Notes: a model not told the origin generated them from the letters alone. 64,000 bases of DNA from Hyphomonas sediminis (GCF_019679475.1 NZ_JAIEZP010000001.1:3286001-3350000); one strand, 5' to 3'; shown: positions 1-8,704, counted from the first letter of the stretch. Numbers and translations are program-made.

Positions 1-135
1 GTCGGTATCCATGTCAAACAGCGGTTCGAATTCCGGGCGCAGTTCGAAGAGGCGCTGATAGATCAACGGCGCGGGATCGGCGCATTTCTCGGCGGCACGC
101 TCAAAGGTCGCGTAGATGGTTTCTGTATCCGGCAT
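1..135 (-). CDS. Globin-like protein, N-terminal fragment (runs off left edge)
   Basis: Only the first 45 codons are in the window. The ATG (133-135, minus strand) follows a strong GGGGAGGA ribosome site. The segment YQRLFELRPEFEPLF resembles the early helices of bacterial single-domain globins, where a similar LY.RLFEL.P..RPLF stretch is common. The haem-binding histidine would lie in the missing part, so the family assignment is tentative. The gene is divergent from the SDR gene at 305, and the 169-bp gap between them should hold both promoters. Confidence 0.5.
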   Translation of the reverse strand, partial: MPDTETIYATFERAAEKCADPAPLIYQRLFELRPEFEPLFDMDTD

Positions 136-304
136 TGTTCCTCCCCGGTGTCATTTTTCCACGACTGAAACCAGACTTCGGGGCTCTTGCAACAGGTAGT
201 TCCCCTGATTGACTCGCCCGAGGTAACGCAGCGTGAGCCTGCCCGCTCGATTGCGCGGCCCCATGGCCAGGCGCATGATCGAAAAAAACCAAGGGAGGAA
301 ACCA

Positions 305-1153
305 ATGAAGAAACTGGAGGGAAGAACCGCGTTCGTAACCGGGGCCGCGTCCGGCATCGGCCTCGGCATCGCCACGGCACTGGCGCAGGCGGGCGTGAAG
401 GTGATGCTGTGCGACATCGAGAAGGACGCGCTGGACAAGGCTGTGGCAGGCCTGCGCGCGACCAATGCCGATGTTGACGGCGTGGTGGCGGATGTGTCGC
501 TCAAGGACAATCTGCAACGCGCCGCCGATGAAACCATCGCGCGGTTTGGCAAGGTGCACATTCTCGTCAACAATGCCGGCGTGGGCGGCGGGGGCGATTA
601 TGGCAGCTGGAACGATGCGGGCTGGAACTGGGTGATTGGCGTCAATCTGATGTCGGTCGTCTGGGGCATCGAGATATTCGGGCCGCTGATCGAAGCGCAT
701 GGCGAGGGCGGGCAGATCGTGTCCACCGCCTCCATCGCCGGCATGATCGCAGCAACCAACCCCTCCTATGACGTGACGAAGTTTGGCGTTGTAGCCCTTT
801 CGGAAGGCTTGCGGCCGAAGCTGGCCGCGCGCGGTATTGGCGTTTCGGTGCTGTGCCCCGGCATTATCCGCACCAATATTCTCGACTCGCGCCGCCATAT
901 TCCGGGCCGCTTTGCCGGGCAGATCCCAGAAACGGAAGCAGATGGTCCGGGAACGGAGATGTTGCAAACCATCACCAACGCCATCGCCAGCGGGATTGAC
1001 CCGCTCTATGTCGGCGAGCTGGTGCGCGAAGCGATCGAGGGCGACTGGCCGCACATCTTCACCGACTTGCAGTTCGAGCCGTATATCGAGGCACGTTTTG
1101 CCGCGATCAGGGAGGGGTTTGACCGGATACGGGACCGGGTGCCGCGACACTGA
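305..1153 (+). CDS. SDR family NAD(P)-dependent oxidoreductase
   Basis: A classical short-chain dehydrogenase of 282 residues. Residues 8-19 hold the TGxxxGIG dinucleotide-binding motif (TGAASGIG), followed by NNAG in the middle and an S...YDVTK catalytic triad (STASIAG then YxxxK). The ATG at 305 is chosen over an in-frame GTG at 233 because AGGGAGGA sits just upstream and the SDR fold begins immediately after it. The aspartate after the second strand (LCDIE) suggests NAD(H) preference, by family rule. The substrate cannot be told from the sequence. It converges on the GDPD gene with a 3-bp gap. Confidence 0.9.
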   Translation: MKKLEGRTAFVTGAASGIGLGIATALAQAGVKVMLCDIEKDALDKAVAGLRATNADVDGVVADVSLKDNLQRAADETIARFGKVHILVNNAGVGGGGDYGSWNDAGWNWVIGVNLMSVVWGIEIFGPLIEAHGEGGQIVSTASIAGMIAATNPSYDVTKFGVVALSEGLRPKLAARGIGVSVLCPGIIRTNILDSRRHIPGRFAGQIPETEADGPGTEMLQTITNAIASGIDPLYVGELVREAIEGDWPHIFTDLQFEPYIEARFAAIREGFDRIRDRVPRH

Positions 1154-1156
1154 CGC

Positions 1157-2140
1157 CTATGGCTGGGCCGGAAGCGCGGGGCCGGTGATCTCGATCCGGT
1201 CTGTCCAGACATAGCCGCCGAAGCCTTTGGGGACTTTGCGGAGCTGCTCAGGCGTGTCGGTGCCGGGCGTGCCGTCATTGCCTGTGCCGCCGGGCGTTCC
1301 GAAGAGGATGACGGTGGAGCCAGCCGCATTCATGCGGGCCTCGAAGGCGCGGGGCCAGCCCCAGATCAGCGGCGCATACTCAACGGGCATGAGGACGAGT
1401 GTGTTCTTGCAGCTATCGGGCACAAAGCCCGACCACCCCATAAGCAGATAGTCGATCAGGCAATCTTTCGCGCTGCCCTTGGTGAAATGGTTCATGTCCG
1501 GAATGCGCTCGACCAGGGCGTCCACCGGAATGGGCCCGCCATAGACGCCCCAGACCTGCGCGCGCCAGCGGGGGGGGGGTTCCTCCAGCATCTCTGCCAG
1601 CACGCGGCCTTCGACGGGGCGGCGGCTTTTGAAGTTGATGAGAAAGCGACCTTCAGGGAACGCATCAAGCACTTCGGGAAGCGATTTGATCATGCCGACG
1701 CCCTTGCCGCGCAGCGGGAAGGTCTGCCCGTCATCTGCGGTGTAGCCGTAGCCTGCGTCCAGTGTACGGATGAGGCTCATGGGCGTCTTGTTGGTCTGGC
1801 CTTCTGCCTCTGTGCGGCACTCCAGGGTCCAGTCATGGAAGACAGCAAATTCGCCATCGGAGGTCAGGTGAACGTCAATCTCGATGATCTCTGCCCCGGC
1901 CTCGAAGGCGGCCTGCATGGAGGGCAGCGTGTTCTCGATAAATTCATGCGTCGGCGGATCGATGCGGATCGCGGTACAGGTGTCCCGCTCCAGATCGACG
2001 CGGTGATAGGTCTGGTGGACGCCGCGATGGGAAATGAAGCGGGGCGGACCATCGGAGGCCGGCGGCGTGAACAGGCTGGTGTTGCGCAGCCAGAGCGCGG
2101 CGATGAGCACGCAGAGGACGATCAGGATTTTCTTCAGCAT
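1157..2140 (-). CDS. Glycerophosphodiester phosphodiesterase family protein
   Basis: The 327-residue protein has an N-terminal membrane or signal anchor (MLKKILIVLCVLIAALWL) and then the GDPD fold. The HRG motif is at about residues 37-39, ENT follows, and the metal-binding stretch EIIEIDVHLTSDG plus FHD is intact. The family hydrolyses glycerophosphodiesters to glycerol-3-phosphate and an alcohol. The anchor implies action on the periplasmic side. The coding strand carries a run of ten C (G10 on the plus strand at 1570-1579) encoding EPPPR, a possible slippage site. The ends abut the SDR gene, so transcription is convergent. Confidence 0.88.
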   Translation of the reverse strand: MLKKILIVLCVLIAALWLRNTSLFTPPASDGPPRFISHRGVHQTYHRVDLERDTCTAIRIDPPTHEFIENTLPSMQAAFEAGAEIIEIDVHLTSDGEFAVFHDWTLECRTEAEGQTNKTPMSLIRTLDAGYGYTADDGQTFPLRGKGVGMIKSLPEVLDAFPEGRFLINFKSRRPVEGRVLAEMLEEPPPRWRAQVWGVYGGPIPVDALVERIPDMNHFTKGSAKDCLIDYLLMGWSGFVPDSCKNTLVLMPVEYAPLIWGWPRAFEARMNAAGSTVILFGTPGGTGNDGTPGTDTPEQLRKVPKGFGGYVWTDRIEITGPALPAQP

Positions 2141-2265
2141 GTTTTAGCCCCGCGATTGATGGGCGAGGGTTTTGCCGAAGAAGACGGCGGGATAACGGCG
2201 GGTTTGGGATTGTTTGGGGTGGAGGCGCACGCGAGGCGACCTATCGCCCGAAGGATGCGTCGCCC

Positions 2266-2303
2266 CCTCACCCCAGCCCCTCTCCCAAGGGAGAGGGGTG
2301 AGG
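2266..2303. repeat. REP-like intergenic palindrome
   Basis: CCCCTCTCCC (2277-2286) and GGGAGAGGGG (2289-2298) form a perfect 10-bp inverted repeat with a 2-base spacer. Flanking CCTCA (2266-2270) and TGAGG (2299-2303) extend the symmetry. It lies in the 202-bp gap between two minus-strand genes. The same CCCTCACCCC.GCCCCTCTCCC theme is a widespread extragenic repeat in proteobacterial genomes (general knowledge). It could also act as a terminator for the acyl-CoA dehydrogenase neighbour, but no T-run follows it. Confidence 0.7.
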
Positions 2304-2342
2304 CGCGTCTAGCCGGGCTGTTGGGGACCGGAGGGCGGCGCC

Positions 2343-3482
2343 CTAGCCCTTCAGCATATCCCGGCTGATGATGACGCGCATCACTTCGTTTGTGCCTTCG
2401 AGGATCTGGTGGACCCTCAGATCCCGGACGATGCGTTCGACGTGGTAATCGGCGAGGTAGCCATAGCCGCCATGGATCTGCAGCGCGTCGTTGGCGACCT
2501 TGAAGGCGGTGTCGGTGACGAAGCGTTTGGCCATGGCGCACCAGCGGGTGGCGTCTGGCGTTTTGCGGTCGAGGCGGCCGGCGGCTTCGTAAAGCATAAG
2601 GCGGGCAGCCTGAAGCTCGGTTTCCATGTCGGCGAGCTTGAATTGGGTGTTCTGCAGCGCGGCGATGGGCTTTCCGAACTGCTCGCGCTCTTTGGCGTAC
2701 GCGACGGCCTTGTCCAGCGCGAGCTGGGCGCCGCCGAGGGCGCAGGCGGCGATGTTGAGGCGCCCGCCATCGAGGCCCGCCATGGCGAAGCGGAAGCCGT
2801 GGCCTTCCTGCCCGATGCGATTGGCGGCGGGCACGCGGACGCCATCAAGGATGACCTGACGCGTCGGCTGGGATTTCCAGCCCATCTTGCGCTCATTGGC
2901 GCCGAAGGAGAGGCCCGGCGTGTCTTTCTCGATGATGAAGGCGGAGACGCCCTTGGCGCCATCTTCGGAGGTGCGCGCCATGAGGACGTAGACATCGGAC
3001 GTACCTGCGCCGGAGATGAATTGCTTGGTGCCGGTGATGACGTAATCGTCGCCATCCTTGACGGCCTTGGTCTTGAGGCTGGCGGCGTCAGACCCCGCGC
3101 CCGGCTCTGTGAGGCAGTAGGAGGCGATCAGCTCCATGGAAGTGAGGCGCGGGAGCCAATGCTGGCGCTGGGCGTCCGAGCCGAACGTGTCGATCATCCA
3201 GCTCGCCATATTGTGGATGGAGATGAAGGCCGCGGTGGAGACATCGCCATAGGAGAGCTGCTCGAAGATCAGCGCGGCGTCTGTGCGCGTGAGGCCGGAG
3301 CCGCCGACTTCTTCCTTCACATAGATGCCGGCAAAGCCAAGTTCGGCCGCCGATTTGATGACATCGACAGGGAAATGACTGTCCCGGTCCCAGGCTTCGG
3401 AATGCGGGCCGAGCTTGTCAGCGGCGAATTTGGCCGCCATGTCGGCGATCATCTGCTGCTCATCCGTGAAGATTAGGCTCAT
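2343..3482 (-). CDS. Acyl-CoA dehydrogenase, isobutyryl-CoA dehydrogenase-like
   Basis: A full-length 379-residue flavoenzyme. It has the YCLTEPGAGSDA and QFISGAG motifs of the FAD/acyl-CoA binding middle domain, KEREQFGKPI in the C-terminal helical domain, and the catalytic base in QILEGTNEVMR (the first Glu, near residue 362). The IHNMASWMIDTFG segment resembles ACAD8/isobutyryl-CoA dehydrogenases of valine breakdown. This is family knowledge, and short/branched-chain ACADs are close alternatives. It introduces a 2,3-double bond into a branched acyl-CoA and passes electrons to ETF. The nearby HIBADH-like gene (7661) belongs to the same pathway type but is not in the same operon. Confidence 0.9.
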   Translation of the reverse strand: MSLIFTDEQQMIADMAAKFAADKLGPHSEAWDRDSHFPVDVIKSAAELGFAGIYVKEEVGGSGLTRTDAALIFEQLSYGDVSTAAFISIHNMASWMIDTFGSDAQRQHWLPRLTSMELIASYCLTEPGAGSDAASLKTKAVKDGDDYVITGTKQFISGAGTSDVYVLMARTSEDGAKGVSAFIIEKDTPGLSFGANERKMGWKSQPTRQVILDGVRVPAANRIGQEGHGFRFAMAGLDGGRLNIAACALGGAQLALDKAVAYAKEREQFGKPIAALQNTQFKLADMETELQAARLMLYEAAGRLDRKTPDATRWCAMAKRFVTDTAFKVANDALQIHGGYGYLADYHVERIVRDLRVHQILEGTNEVMRVIISRDMLKG

Positions 3483-3542
3483 TGGCTCGGCCCTCCGATT
3501 GTCTTAAGTCTTTGGCCCCGCTTGTCGTTTGAGGCCCTGTCC

Positions 3543-4088
3543 ATGTCAATCCGACGCCCGCCTGCCGGGTATATGATCACCGGCGCGGCGCCGGAGGAAA
3601 TTCCGGCGCTGATCGAGATAGACCTGGCGGCTGGCAAGGTGTTTGAGGGGACCGGGCTGCTGCCCGAGGCGCAGCTGGGCGATCATGTGCCGGCCGATGT
3701 GCTGCGCGAGGCGATGCGCAGCGGGCATTTGCATGTGGCCCGCCACGGCCAGGGCGAGCTGGCCGGCTTTGCGCTGACTTCCGTGCGCGAGGGCTGGCTC
3801 TACCTCGACCAGATCAGCGTGGACCCGGCGCATGGGCGCGGCGGCGTGGGCAGCGCGCTGATGAGCCGCGTGATGCTGGAAGCCAAGGACCGGAGCCTGA
3901 AGCGCGTGACGCTCTCCACCTTCCGCGATCCGCCCTGGAATGGCCCGTTCTATCGCAAGAACGGCTTCAAGGAGCTGCCCCGGAAGAAGATGGAAAAATG
4001 GATGATCGAGATTGAATCGATCCAGGATGATAACGGCCTGATCGTGCGCGACCGGTGTTTCATGGCGCGGCGTTTGGGCTGGTTGTGA
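3543..4088 (+). CDS. GNAT family N-acetyltransferase
   Basis: The 181-residue protein has the GNAT core: LDQISVDPAHGRGGVGSALM is the acetyl-CoA pyrophosphate loop (R/QxxGxG/A type) followed by an amphipathic helix and a FYRKNGFKEL C-terminal strand. The substrate is unknown. The ATG at 3543 is preferred over an in-frame TTG at 3522, although the ribosome site is weak in both cases. It is divergent from the acyl-CoA dehydrogenase and ends 29 bp before hemB, so the two may be co-transcribed. Confidence 0.85.
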   Translation: MSIRRPPAGYMITGAAPEEIPALIEIDLAAGKVFEGTGLLPEAQLGDHVPADVLREAMRSGHLHVARHGQGELAGFALTSVREGWLYLDQISVDPAHGRGGVGSALMSRVMLEAKDRSLKRVTLSTFRDPPWNGPFYRKNGFKELPRKKMEKWMIEIESIQDDNGLIVRDRCFMARRLGWL

Positions 4089-4117
4089 AGGCGCCGGAAG
4101 AGGCGCAAGGAGCGGAT

Positions 4118-5116
4118 ATGACACAGTTTCCACAATCCTTTCCCGGAACCCGCATGCGGCGCCTGCGCCAGGCCCCCTGGACGCGCAGCCTCGTGGCGGA
4201 GAATGTTCTCACCCCCGCAGACCTTGTCTGGGCCGTGTTCGTGCATGATGGCGAGGGCCGCGTGCCGGTGAAATCCCTGCCCGGCGTGGACCGCCTCAGC
4301 GTGGCGGAAGCCGCCCTGACGGCCAAGCGCGCCAAAGCGCTGGGCATTCCGGCGATTGCGCTGTTCCCTTACATCGGCCCGGAGGGCAAGGATGAGGAAG
4401 GCACCGGCGCGCTCTCGCCCGACGGCCTTGTTCCGCGCGCGCTGAAAGCCATGAAGGACGCAGCGCCGGAAGTGGGCCTGATTACCGATGTGGCGCTTGA
4501 TGCGTATACGGCGCATGGGCATGACGGCCTGCTGGACCCGGACGGGACCATTCCGAATGATGCGACCGTGGAGCGGCTTGTGGAGATGGCGCTTACGCAT
4601 GTGGGCGCGGGCGCAGATGTGGTGGCCCCTTCGGACATGATGGACGGGCGCATTGGCGCCATCCGCTATGCCTTCGAGGAAGAAGGCTTTACCAATGCGA
4701 TGATCCTGGCCTATGCGGCGAAATATGCGAGCGGCTTTTACGGGCCTTACCGGGAAGCCATCGGCTCTGCCACCGCCCTGAAGGGCGACAAAAAAACCTA
4801 TCAGCAAGACCCCGCCAATTCGGACGAGGCGCTGCGCGAAGTGGCGCTGGACCTTGCCGAAGGCGCCGACATGGTGATGGTGAAGCCGGGTCTTCCGTAT
4901 CTGGACATTGTGCAGCGCGTTTCCAGCACCTTCGGCGTGCCGACGCTGGCTTATCAGGTGTCCGGCGAATACGCGCAGATCATGGCCGCCGCGCAGAATG
5001 GCTGGATCGACGGCGACCGCGTGATGATGGAAAGCCTGATGTGCTTCAAGCGCGCGGGCGCGAGCGGGATCATCACCTACTTTGCGGAAAAGGCGGCGGA
5101 GAAGCTGGGCGGGTAA
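4118..5116 (+). CDS. hemB: Delta-aminolevulinic acid dehydratase (porphobilinogen synthase)
   Basis: The 332-residue enzyme condenses two 5-aminolevulinate molecules to porphobilinogen in tetrapyrrole synthesis. Visible motifs are FPQSFPGTRMRR at the N-terminus, DVALDAYTAHGHDGLL, VAPSDMMDGRIGAIR with the first active-site lysine region (YGPYREAIGSA following), and MVMVKPGLPYLDI carrying the Schiff-base lysine. The DxALDxYTxHGHDG loop has no cysteines, so it belongs to the Mg/K-dependent class rather than the zinc class, as is usual in alphaproteobacteria. AGGAG lies before the ATG at 4118. A hairpin follows at 5140-5176. Confidence 0.97.
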   Translation: MTQFPQSFPGTRMRRLRQAPWTRSLVAENVLTPADLVWAVFVHDGEGRVPVKSLPGVDRLSVAEAALTAKRAKALGIPAIALFPYIGPEGKDEEGTGALSPDGLVPRALKAMKDAAPEVGLITDVALDAYTAHGHDGLLDPDGTIPNDATVERLVEMALTHVGAGADVVAPSDMMDGRIGAIRYAFEEEGFTNAMILAYAAKYASGFYGPYREAIGSATALKGDKKTYQQDPANSDEALREVALDLAEGADMVMVKPGLPYLDIVQRVSSTFGVPTLAYQVSGEYAQIMAAAQNGWIDGDRVMMESLMCFKRAGASGIITYFAEKAAEKLGG

Positions 5117-5132
5117 GCCCCGCAGTCACCGT

Positions 5133-5176
5133 CAAAAAAATACCCCCGGACACGCGCTTTGCGCATCCGGGGGTAT
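5133..5176 (-). terminator. Intrinsic terminator of the FKBP gene
   Basis: An 11-bp perfect inverted repeat (ATACCCCCGGA at 5140-5150, TCCGGGGGTAT at 5166-5176) is followed on the minus strand by a run of T (plus-strand A at 5134-5140). It terminates the minus-strand isomerase gene that ends at 5192. The stem may also slow transcription arriving from hemB on the other strand, though that side lacks a T-run. Confidence 0.85.
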
Positions 5177-5191
5177 TGAAAAGCAAAAAAC

Positions 5192-5629
5192 CTACGCGGC
5201 CGCGTCGATGGCCATGAGTTCGATGTCGAAGATCAGGTCTTGCCCGGCGAGCGGGTGGTTGGCGTCGAGCGTGACGGAATTTTCGTCCGACGCGACGATG
5301 ACGACCGGAATGACCTGACCATTCTGGGCCTGCATCTGGAGGCGCGTGCCGACTTCCGACGGCACATTGTCCGGAAACTCCGCCTTCGGAATATCCTGAC
5401 GCATGGACGGGTTGACCGGGCCATAGGCTTGGTCACACGGCACGTTGACGGTTTTCTTGTCGCCCACGGCCATGCCGGGAATGGCGACATCGAGGCCCGG
5501 AATGATCTGGCCGGAGCCGACCTGGAAGGTCAGCGGGTCGCGGCCGGCAGAGCTGTCGAAGGTGGAGCCGTCTTTCAGCGTGCCGGTATAGTGGATGTGT
5601 ACGGTGTCACCGTTTTTGACCTGGGTCAT
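5192..5629 (-). CDS. FKBP-type peptidyl-prolyl isomerase, SlyD-like
   Basis: The 145-residue protein has the SlyD-type layout: an FKBP half-domain (VHIHYTGTLKDGSTFDSS, GSGQIIPGLDVAIPGM), an inserted chaperone flap (about residues 70-125, starting PCDQAYGPVNPSM), and a closing strand. It lacks the histidine-rich metal-binding tail of E. coli SlyD. The family catalyses proline cis-trans isomerisation and holds unfolded chains; with no signal peptide it should be cytosolic. An upstream in-frame extension to 5743 is not typical and is left out. The start is the ATG at 5627-5629. Confidence 0.9.
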   Translation of the reverse strand: MTQVKNGDTVHIHYTGTLKDGSTFDSSAGRDPLTFQVGSGQIIPGLDVAIPGMAVGDKKTVNVPCDQAYGPVNPSMRQDIPKAEFPDNVPSEVGTRLQMQAQNGQVIPVVIVASDENSVTLDANHPLAGQDLIFDIELMAIDAAA

Positions 5630-5829
5630 GGGAAATCCAATCGTTCTTGAGGAGTGTTTAAGTCGGCCAGACCTTGCGCGCGGCGCGTCTTGCATGAATC
5701 GGAGATGAACAAGGTAGGCGCTCGCGGCCGGATGTAAACCCACAGGCAGGGAATCTGCGTTCCTTCGTTTCGCAGGGAGGCGGGCTGGGGTAATCTCGCC
5801 GGGATATTCACAAGCTCCGGAGACGAACC

Positions 5830-6183
5830 ATGTTCCGTTCTGTTATTGCCGCAGCAGCGGTCGCCTGCCTCGCCCTGCCCGCCGCAGCCGACTTCGATCC
5901 CGACCGGCTGGCGACGTGTATGAAAAGTAACACAACGTCGGCACTGAAAGCGAATGTGAAGCAAGTCATGGTTCACGCGCTGCAAGAGCAGAAGCAGGAA
6001 GCCAATACGGCGCTGATGAATTTCAGCCTCAACGCGCTGGCCATTGCGACCTCGCAATGCGGCATGAGCTTTGCCGACGTGCAGAACCCGAAATTCGAAA
6101 GCGCGGTGGAAACCTATGCGCAGCTTCTGGGCGAGGAAATCCTGAACGACGCCATCACGATGCTGGACATACCGGCGTTCTGA
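5830..6183 (+). CDS. Small secreted protein of unknown function
   Basis: A 117-residue protein with a clear Sec signal peptide (MFRSVIAAAAVACLALPAAA, cleavage after AAA). The mature part is about 97 residues, mostly helical in character, with two cysteines (CMKS and QCGM) that could form a disulfide in the periplasm. I do not recognise a family. The start follows CCGGAGACGAACC, so AGGAG-like spacing supports the ATG at 5830. It is divergent from the isomerase gene and converges with the DUF1801 gene 15 bp away. Confidence 0.7.
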   Translation: MFRSVIAAAAVACLALPAAADFDPDRLATCMKSNTTSALKANVKQVMVHALQEQKQEANTALMNFSLNALAIATSQCGMSFADVQNPKFESAVETYAQLLGEEILNDAITMLDIPAF

Positions 6184-6198
6184 GATTTCGCCGGGGCG

Positions 6199-6633
6199 CT
6201 ATTCGTCCCAGGTCTGATAATTCTTCCGCATGTAGGCGACGCCGTCCTGCACGATCTCCTCCAGGACGGACATGTCTATATCGGAGAGCTTGTTGATGTA
6301 GAGGCAGGACTTGCCGAGCTTGTGCTTGCCGAGGCGGGCGAGCTGGGCGGCCTGATCCTCGTAGCCGGGCATGATGTAGAAGACGAAATTGGCCTTGCGG
6401 GGGCTGAAGCCGGTGAGCATCGCTTCGCCGGAATGGCCGCTGTCATAGGTGTAGGCATAGCGGCCGAAGCCGATGATGGAGGGGCCCCACATTTTCGGCT
6501 TGAGGCCGGTGACCTTGCTCATCCATTTGAGGGCCACCTGCGCGTCCGCCTTGCGGGAGCCATCTTCCATCGCGGCGATGAAGCCTTCGGGGCTGAGCTC
6601 CGTCTGCTTCGTTTTAGCTTCGTACTTTGCCAC
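6199..6633 (-). CDS. DUF1801 domain-containing protein (YdhG-like)
   Basis: The 144-residue protein fits the DUF1801 fold: MWGPSIIGFGRYAYTYDSG near the middle, then FVFYIMPGYE and the KLGKSCLYINKLSDIDMSVLEEIV region typical of this small iron-chaperone/frataxin-like superfamily. The biochemical role of the DUF1801 family is not settled. It is the last gene of a minus-strand run (HIBADH-like, DUF389, this gene) with gaps of 4 and 12 bp, so probably one transcript. Confidence 0.8.
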   Translation of the reverse strand: MAKYEAKTKQTELSPEGFIAAMEDGSRKADAQVALKWMSKVTGLKPKMWGPSIIGFGRYAYTYDSGHSGEAMLTGFSPRKANFVFYIMPGYEDQAAQLARLGKHKLGKSCLYINKLSDIDMSVLEEIVQDGVAYMRKNYQTWDE

Positions 6634-6645
6634 CTGCCCGCTCCT

Positions 6646-7656
6646 TCAGTTGCCGATGTCGACAGTCTGGCCAAGGTCGAGCAGCAGGATAAGGGCAATC
6701 GACACAAGCAGGAAGATGCCCGAGAGCGCCGCATTCAGCCAGACTGCACGGTCTGCATGTTGCTGTTCGATCCATGTCCGGGGACGGATCTTGCGCAGGC
6801 GGAAGACGATCAGCGCCGAGAGGATCAGCGCGGCCACATTGAGGCTGAGCAGCAGCGCAGCGCGCAGGGCCAGCTGCCATTCGCCATAGCCAAGGAACAG
6901 GCCGAAGGCGGCGCCCGGTGGCAGCAGGGCCGCAGCGACCATGACGCCGACGAGCGCCGAGGAGGCGCCGCGCGTGACCGACAGCGCCGCCGCCCCGCCC
7001 GCCGCCATGGCGAGGGCCAGGCCATCAAGGCGCACTTCCGCGCGGGACATGAGTTCCCGGCTTTCCCAGTTGGGCGGCATGATCATCGCGAGGGCAAACG
7101 AAACGGCCAGCGCAATGCCGATCCCCGCCAACAGCGTGAGGATACCGCGCCGCAGCAGCGCCAGCTCGCCTAGCGCGGCGCCCATGGCAAAGCCGAGGAT
7201 CGGCCCGAGCAGAGGCGCAATCACCATGGCGCCGATGACTGCCGCGACCCCATCCGACACCAGCCCGATGGCCGCCACAATGGTCGACAGGATGACCATG
7301 ACGATGAAATCGCGGTCGAGCTTGGCGCCACTGGAGACCTGCACATACAGCTCTTCGCGCGTATTCTGCTGGCGGGCGTTTTTCTTTTCGTCTTTCGGCT
7401 CGGGCAACTTCGGGATTGTGACATCGAGCGAAGCGACCGTGATGCGCCAGTTCTTGCGATCTTCCAGCACTGACTGGAGGTTGTCCAGCAGGGACTGGGC
7501 CGGCCCATCGCGCATGTAGACCTGGATCAGCCGCCGGTCTTTCTGTTCGGGCTGGAGAACCAGATAGTCGAAGGGATCTGCCGCTTTTACCACCCGAAGG
7601 GCAATGTCGAAGGCTTCGCCATCGGCGAGGTGGATGTCGACGCGGCAAATGCCCAT
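6646..7656 (-). CDS. DUF389/TIGR00341 family membrane protein
   Basis: The 336-residue protein has a soluble N-terminal domain of about 120 residues (RRLIQVYMRDGPAQ is typical) and then five to six membrane helices starting near residue 118, with DGVAAVIGAMVIAPLLGPILG as the hallmark DUF389 segment. Function in bacteria is unknown; the conserved helix block suggests transport or sensing. It starts 4 bp after the HIBADH-like gene stop and is followed 12 bp later by the DUF1801 gene. Confidence 0.88.
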   Translation of the reverse strand: MGICRVDIHLADGEAFDIALRVVKAADPFDYLVLQPEQKDRRLIQVYMRDGPAQSLLDNLQSVLEDRKNWRITVASLDVTIPKLPEPKDEKKNARQQNTREELYVQVSSGAKLDRDFIVMVILSTIVAAIGLVSDGVAAVIGAMVIAPLLGPILGFAMGAALGELALLRRGILTLLAGIGIALAVSFALAMIMPPNWESRELMSRAEVRLDGLALAMAAGGAAALSVTRGASSALVGVMVAAALLPPGAAFGLFLGYGEWQLALRAALLLSLNVAALILSALIVFRLRKIRPRTWIEQQHADRAVWLNAALSGIFLLVSIALILLLDLGQTVDIGN

Positions 7657-7660
7657 TCGG

Positions 7661-8524
7661 TCAGTCCTTCCGGTTGAGGCGGGCGATCAGGCTGGAGGTA
7701 TCCCAGCGACTGCCGCCCATGGCCTGAACATCGGCGTAATACTGGTCCACCATCGCCGTGAGGGGAAGGCTTGCGCCATTCTCGCGGGCCGCGTCGAGCG
7801 TGATGCGGAGATCCTTGCGCATCCAGTCGACTGCGAAGCCAAAATCGAACTTGCCATCGGTCATGGTTTTCCAGCGGTTTTCCATCTGCCAGCTTTGCGC
7901 GGCGCCGCCGGAGATCGCGGCGATGACTTTCTCCGCGTCGAGGCCGGCCTTGTCGGCAAAGTGGAGGGCTTCAGCGAGGCCCTGGACGATGCCGGCGATG
8001 CAGATCTGGTTGACGGATTTGGCAAGCTGGCCTGCGCCGCTGGGGCCAATGAGGGTGACGGCGCGGGCGAAGGCATCCATTACGGGCTCGGCCTTGGCGA
8101 AGGCGTCTTCCTCGCCGCCGCACATGATGGTGAGCTTGCCGTTGACGGCACCGGCCTCGCCACCCGAAACCGGCGCGTCGATGAAGTGGGCGCCCTTCGC
8201 GCGGCAGCGGGTGTCGAGATCGCGGGCGAGCGCGGCGGAGGCCGTGGTGTGGTCGATGACGGTCATGCCTGCGCCGAGGCTCGGCTCGAAGGCATCGAAG
8301 ACGGCGCGCACATCCGGATCATCGCCAAGGCACATGAGGACATATTCGGCGCCGAAGACGGCGGAGGCGGGGTCTTTGGCGACCTCACCCTTATGCGCGG
8401 CCGCCCAAGCGGCGGACTTCGCCGCGCTGCGGTTCCAGACGGTGACCTGGTGGCCGACCTTCGCAAGGTGGCCCGCCATGTGGAACCCCATCACCCCAAG
8501 ACCCAGAAATGCGGTGCGTGCCAT
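7661..8524 (-). CDS. 3-hydroxyisobutyrate dehydrogenase-family NAD(P)-dependent oxidoreductase
   Basis: A 287-residue beta-hydroxyacid dehydrogenase. It has the N-terminal Rossmann motif GLGVMGFHMAGHL, the substrate-binding segment DAPVSGGEAGAVNG, and the catalytic lysine region GPSGAGQLAKSVNQI. Members reduce or oxidise 3-hydroxyisobutyrate, tartronate semialdehyde, glyoxylate or succinic semialdehyde, and the sequence alone does not decide which. The ATG at 8522-8524 follows TGAGGAG. It heads the three-gene minus-strand run down to 6199. Confidence 0.88.
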   Translation of the reverse strand: MARTAFLGLGVMGFHMAGHLAKVGHQVTVWNRSAAKSAAWAAAHKGEVAKDPASAVFGAEYVLMCLGDDPDVRAVFDAFEPSLGAGMTVIDHTTASAALARDLDTRCRAKGAHFIDAPVSGGEAGAVNGKLTIMCGGEEDAFAKAEPVMDAFARAVTLIGPSGAGQLAKSVNQICIAGIVQGLAEALHFADKAGLDAEKVIAAISGGAAQSWQMENRWKTMTDGKFDFGFAVDWMRKDLRITLDAARENGASLPLTAMVDQYYADVQAMGGSRWDTSSLIARLNRKD

Positions 8525-8704
8525 GCCAATCTCCTCATGAATTCAGGGCCAATTAGAGCGAATTTCAAAGAAATCCCACCCCTCGCGAAAGCGTGGCCTT
8601 CACCACGACCTGCTACACCGGCCTCATCCATCAGAAGGATCGGACGCAAAAGAGCAATGGCATTCGCCACGACCTCTCGGCGGCAGACGGGCAGAAGGCT
8701 CGTC

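Noticed and set aside
7604-8656. Long plus-strand extension upstream of the MotB-like gene
   Set aside because: It is the reverse reading of the HIBADH-like gene; the real MotB-like N-terminus begins near 8705.
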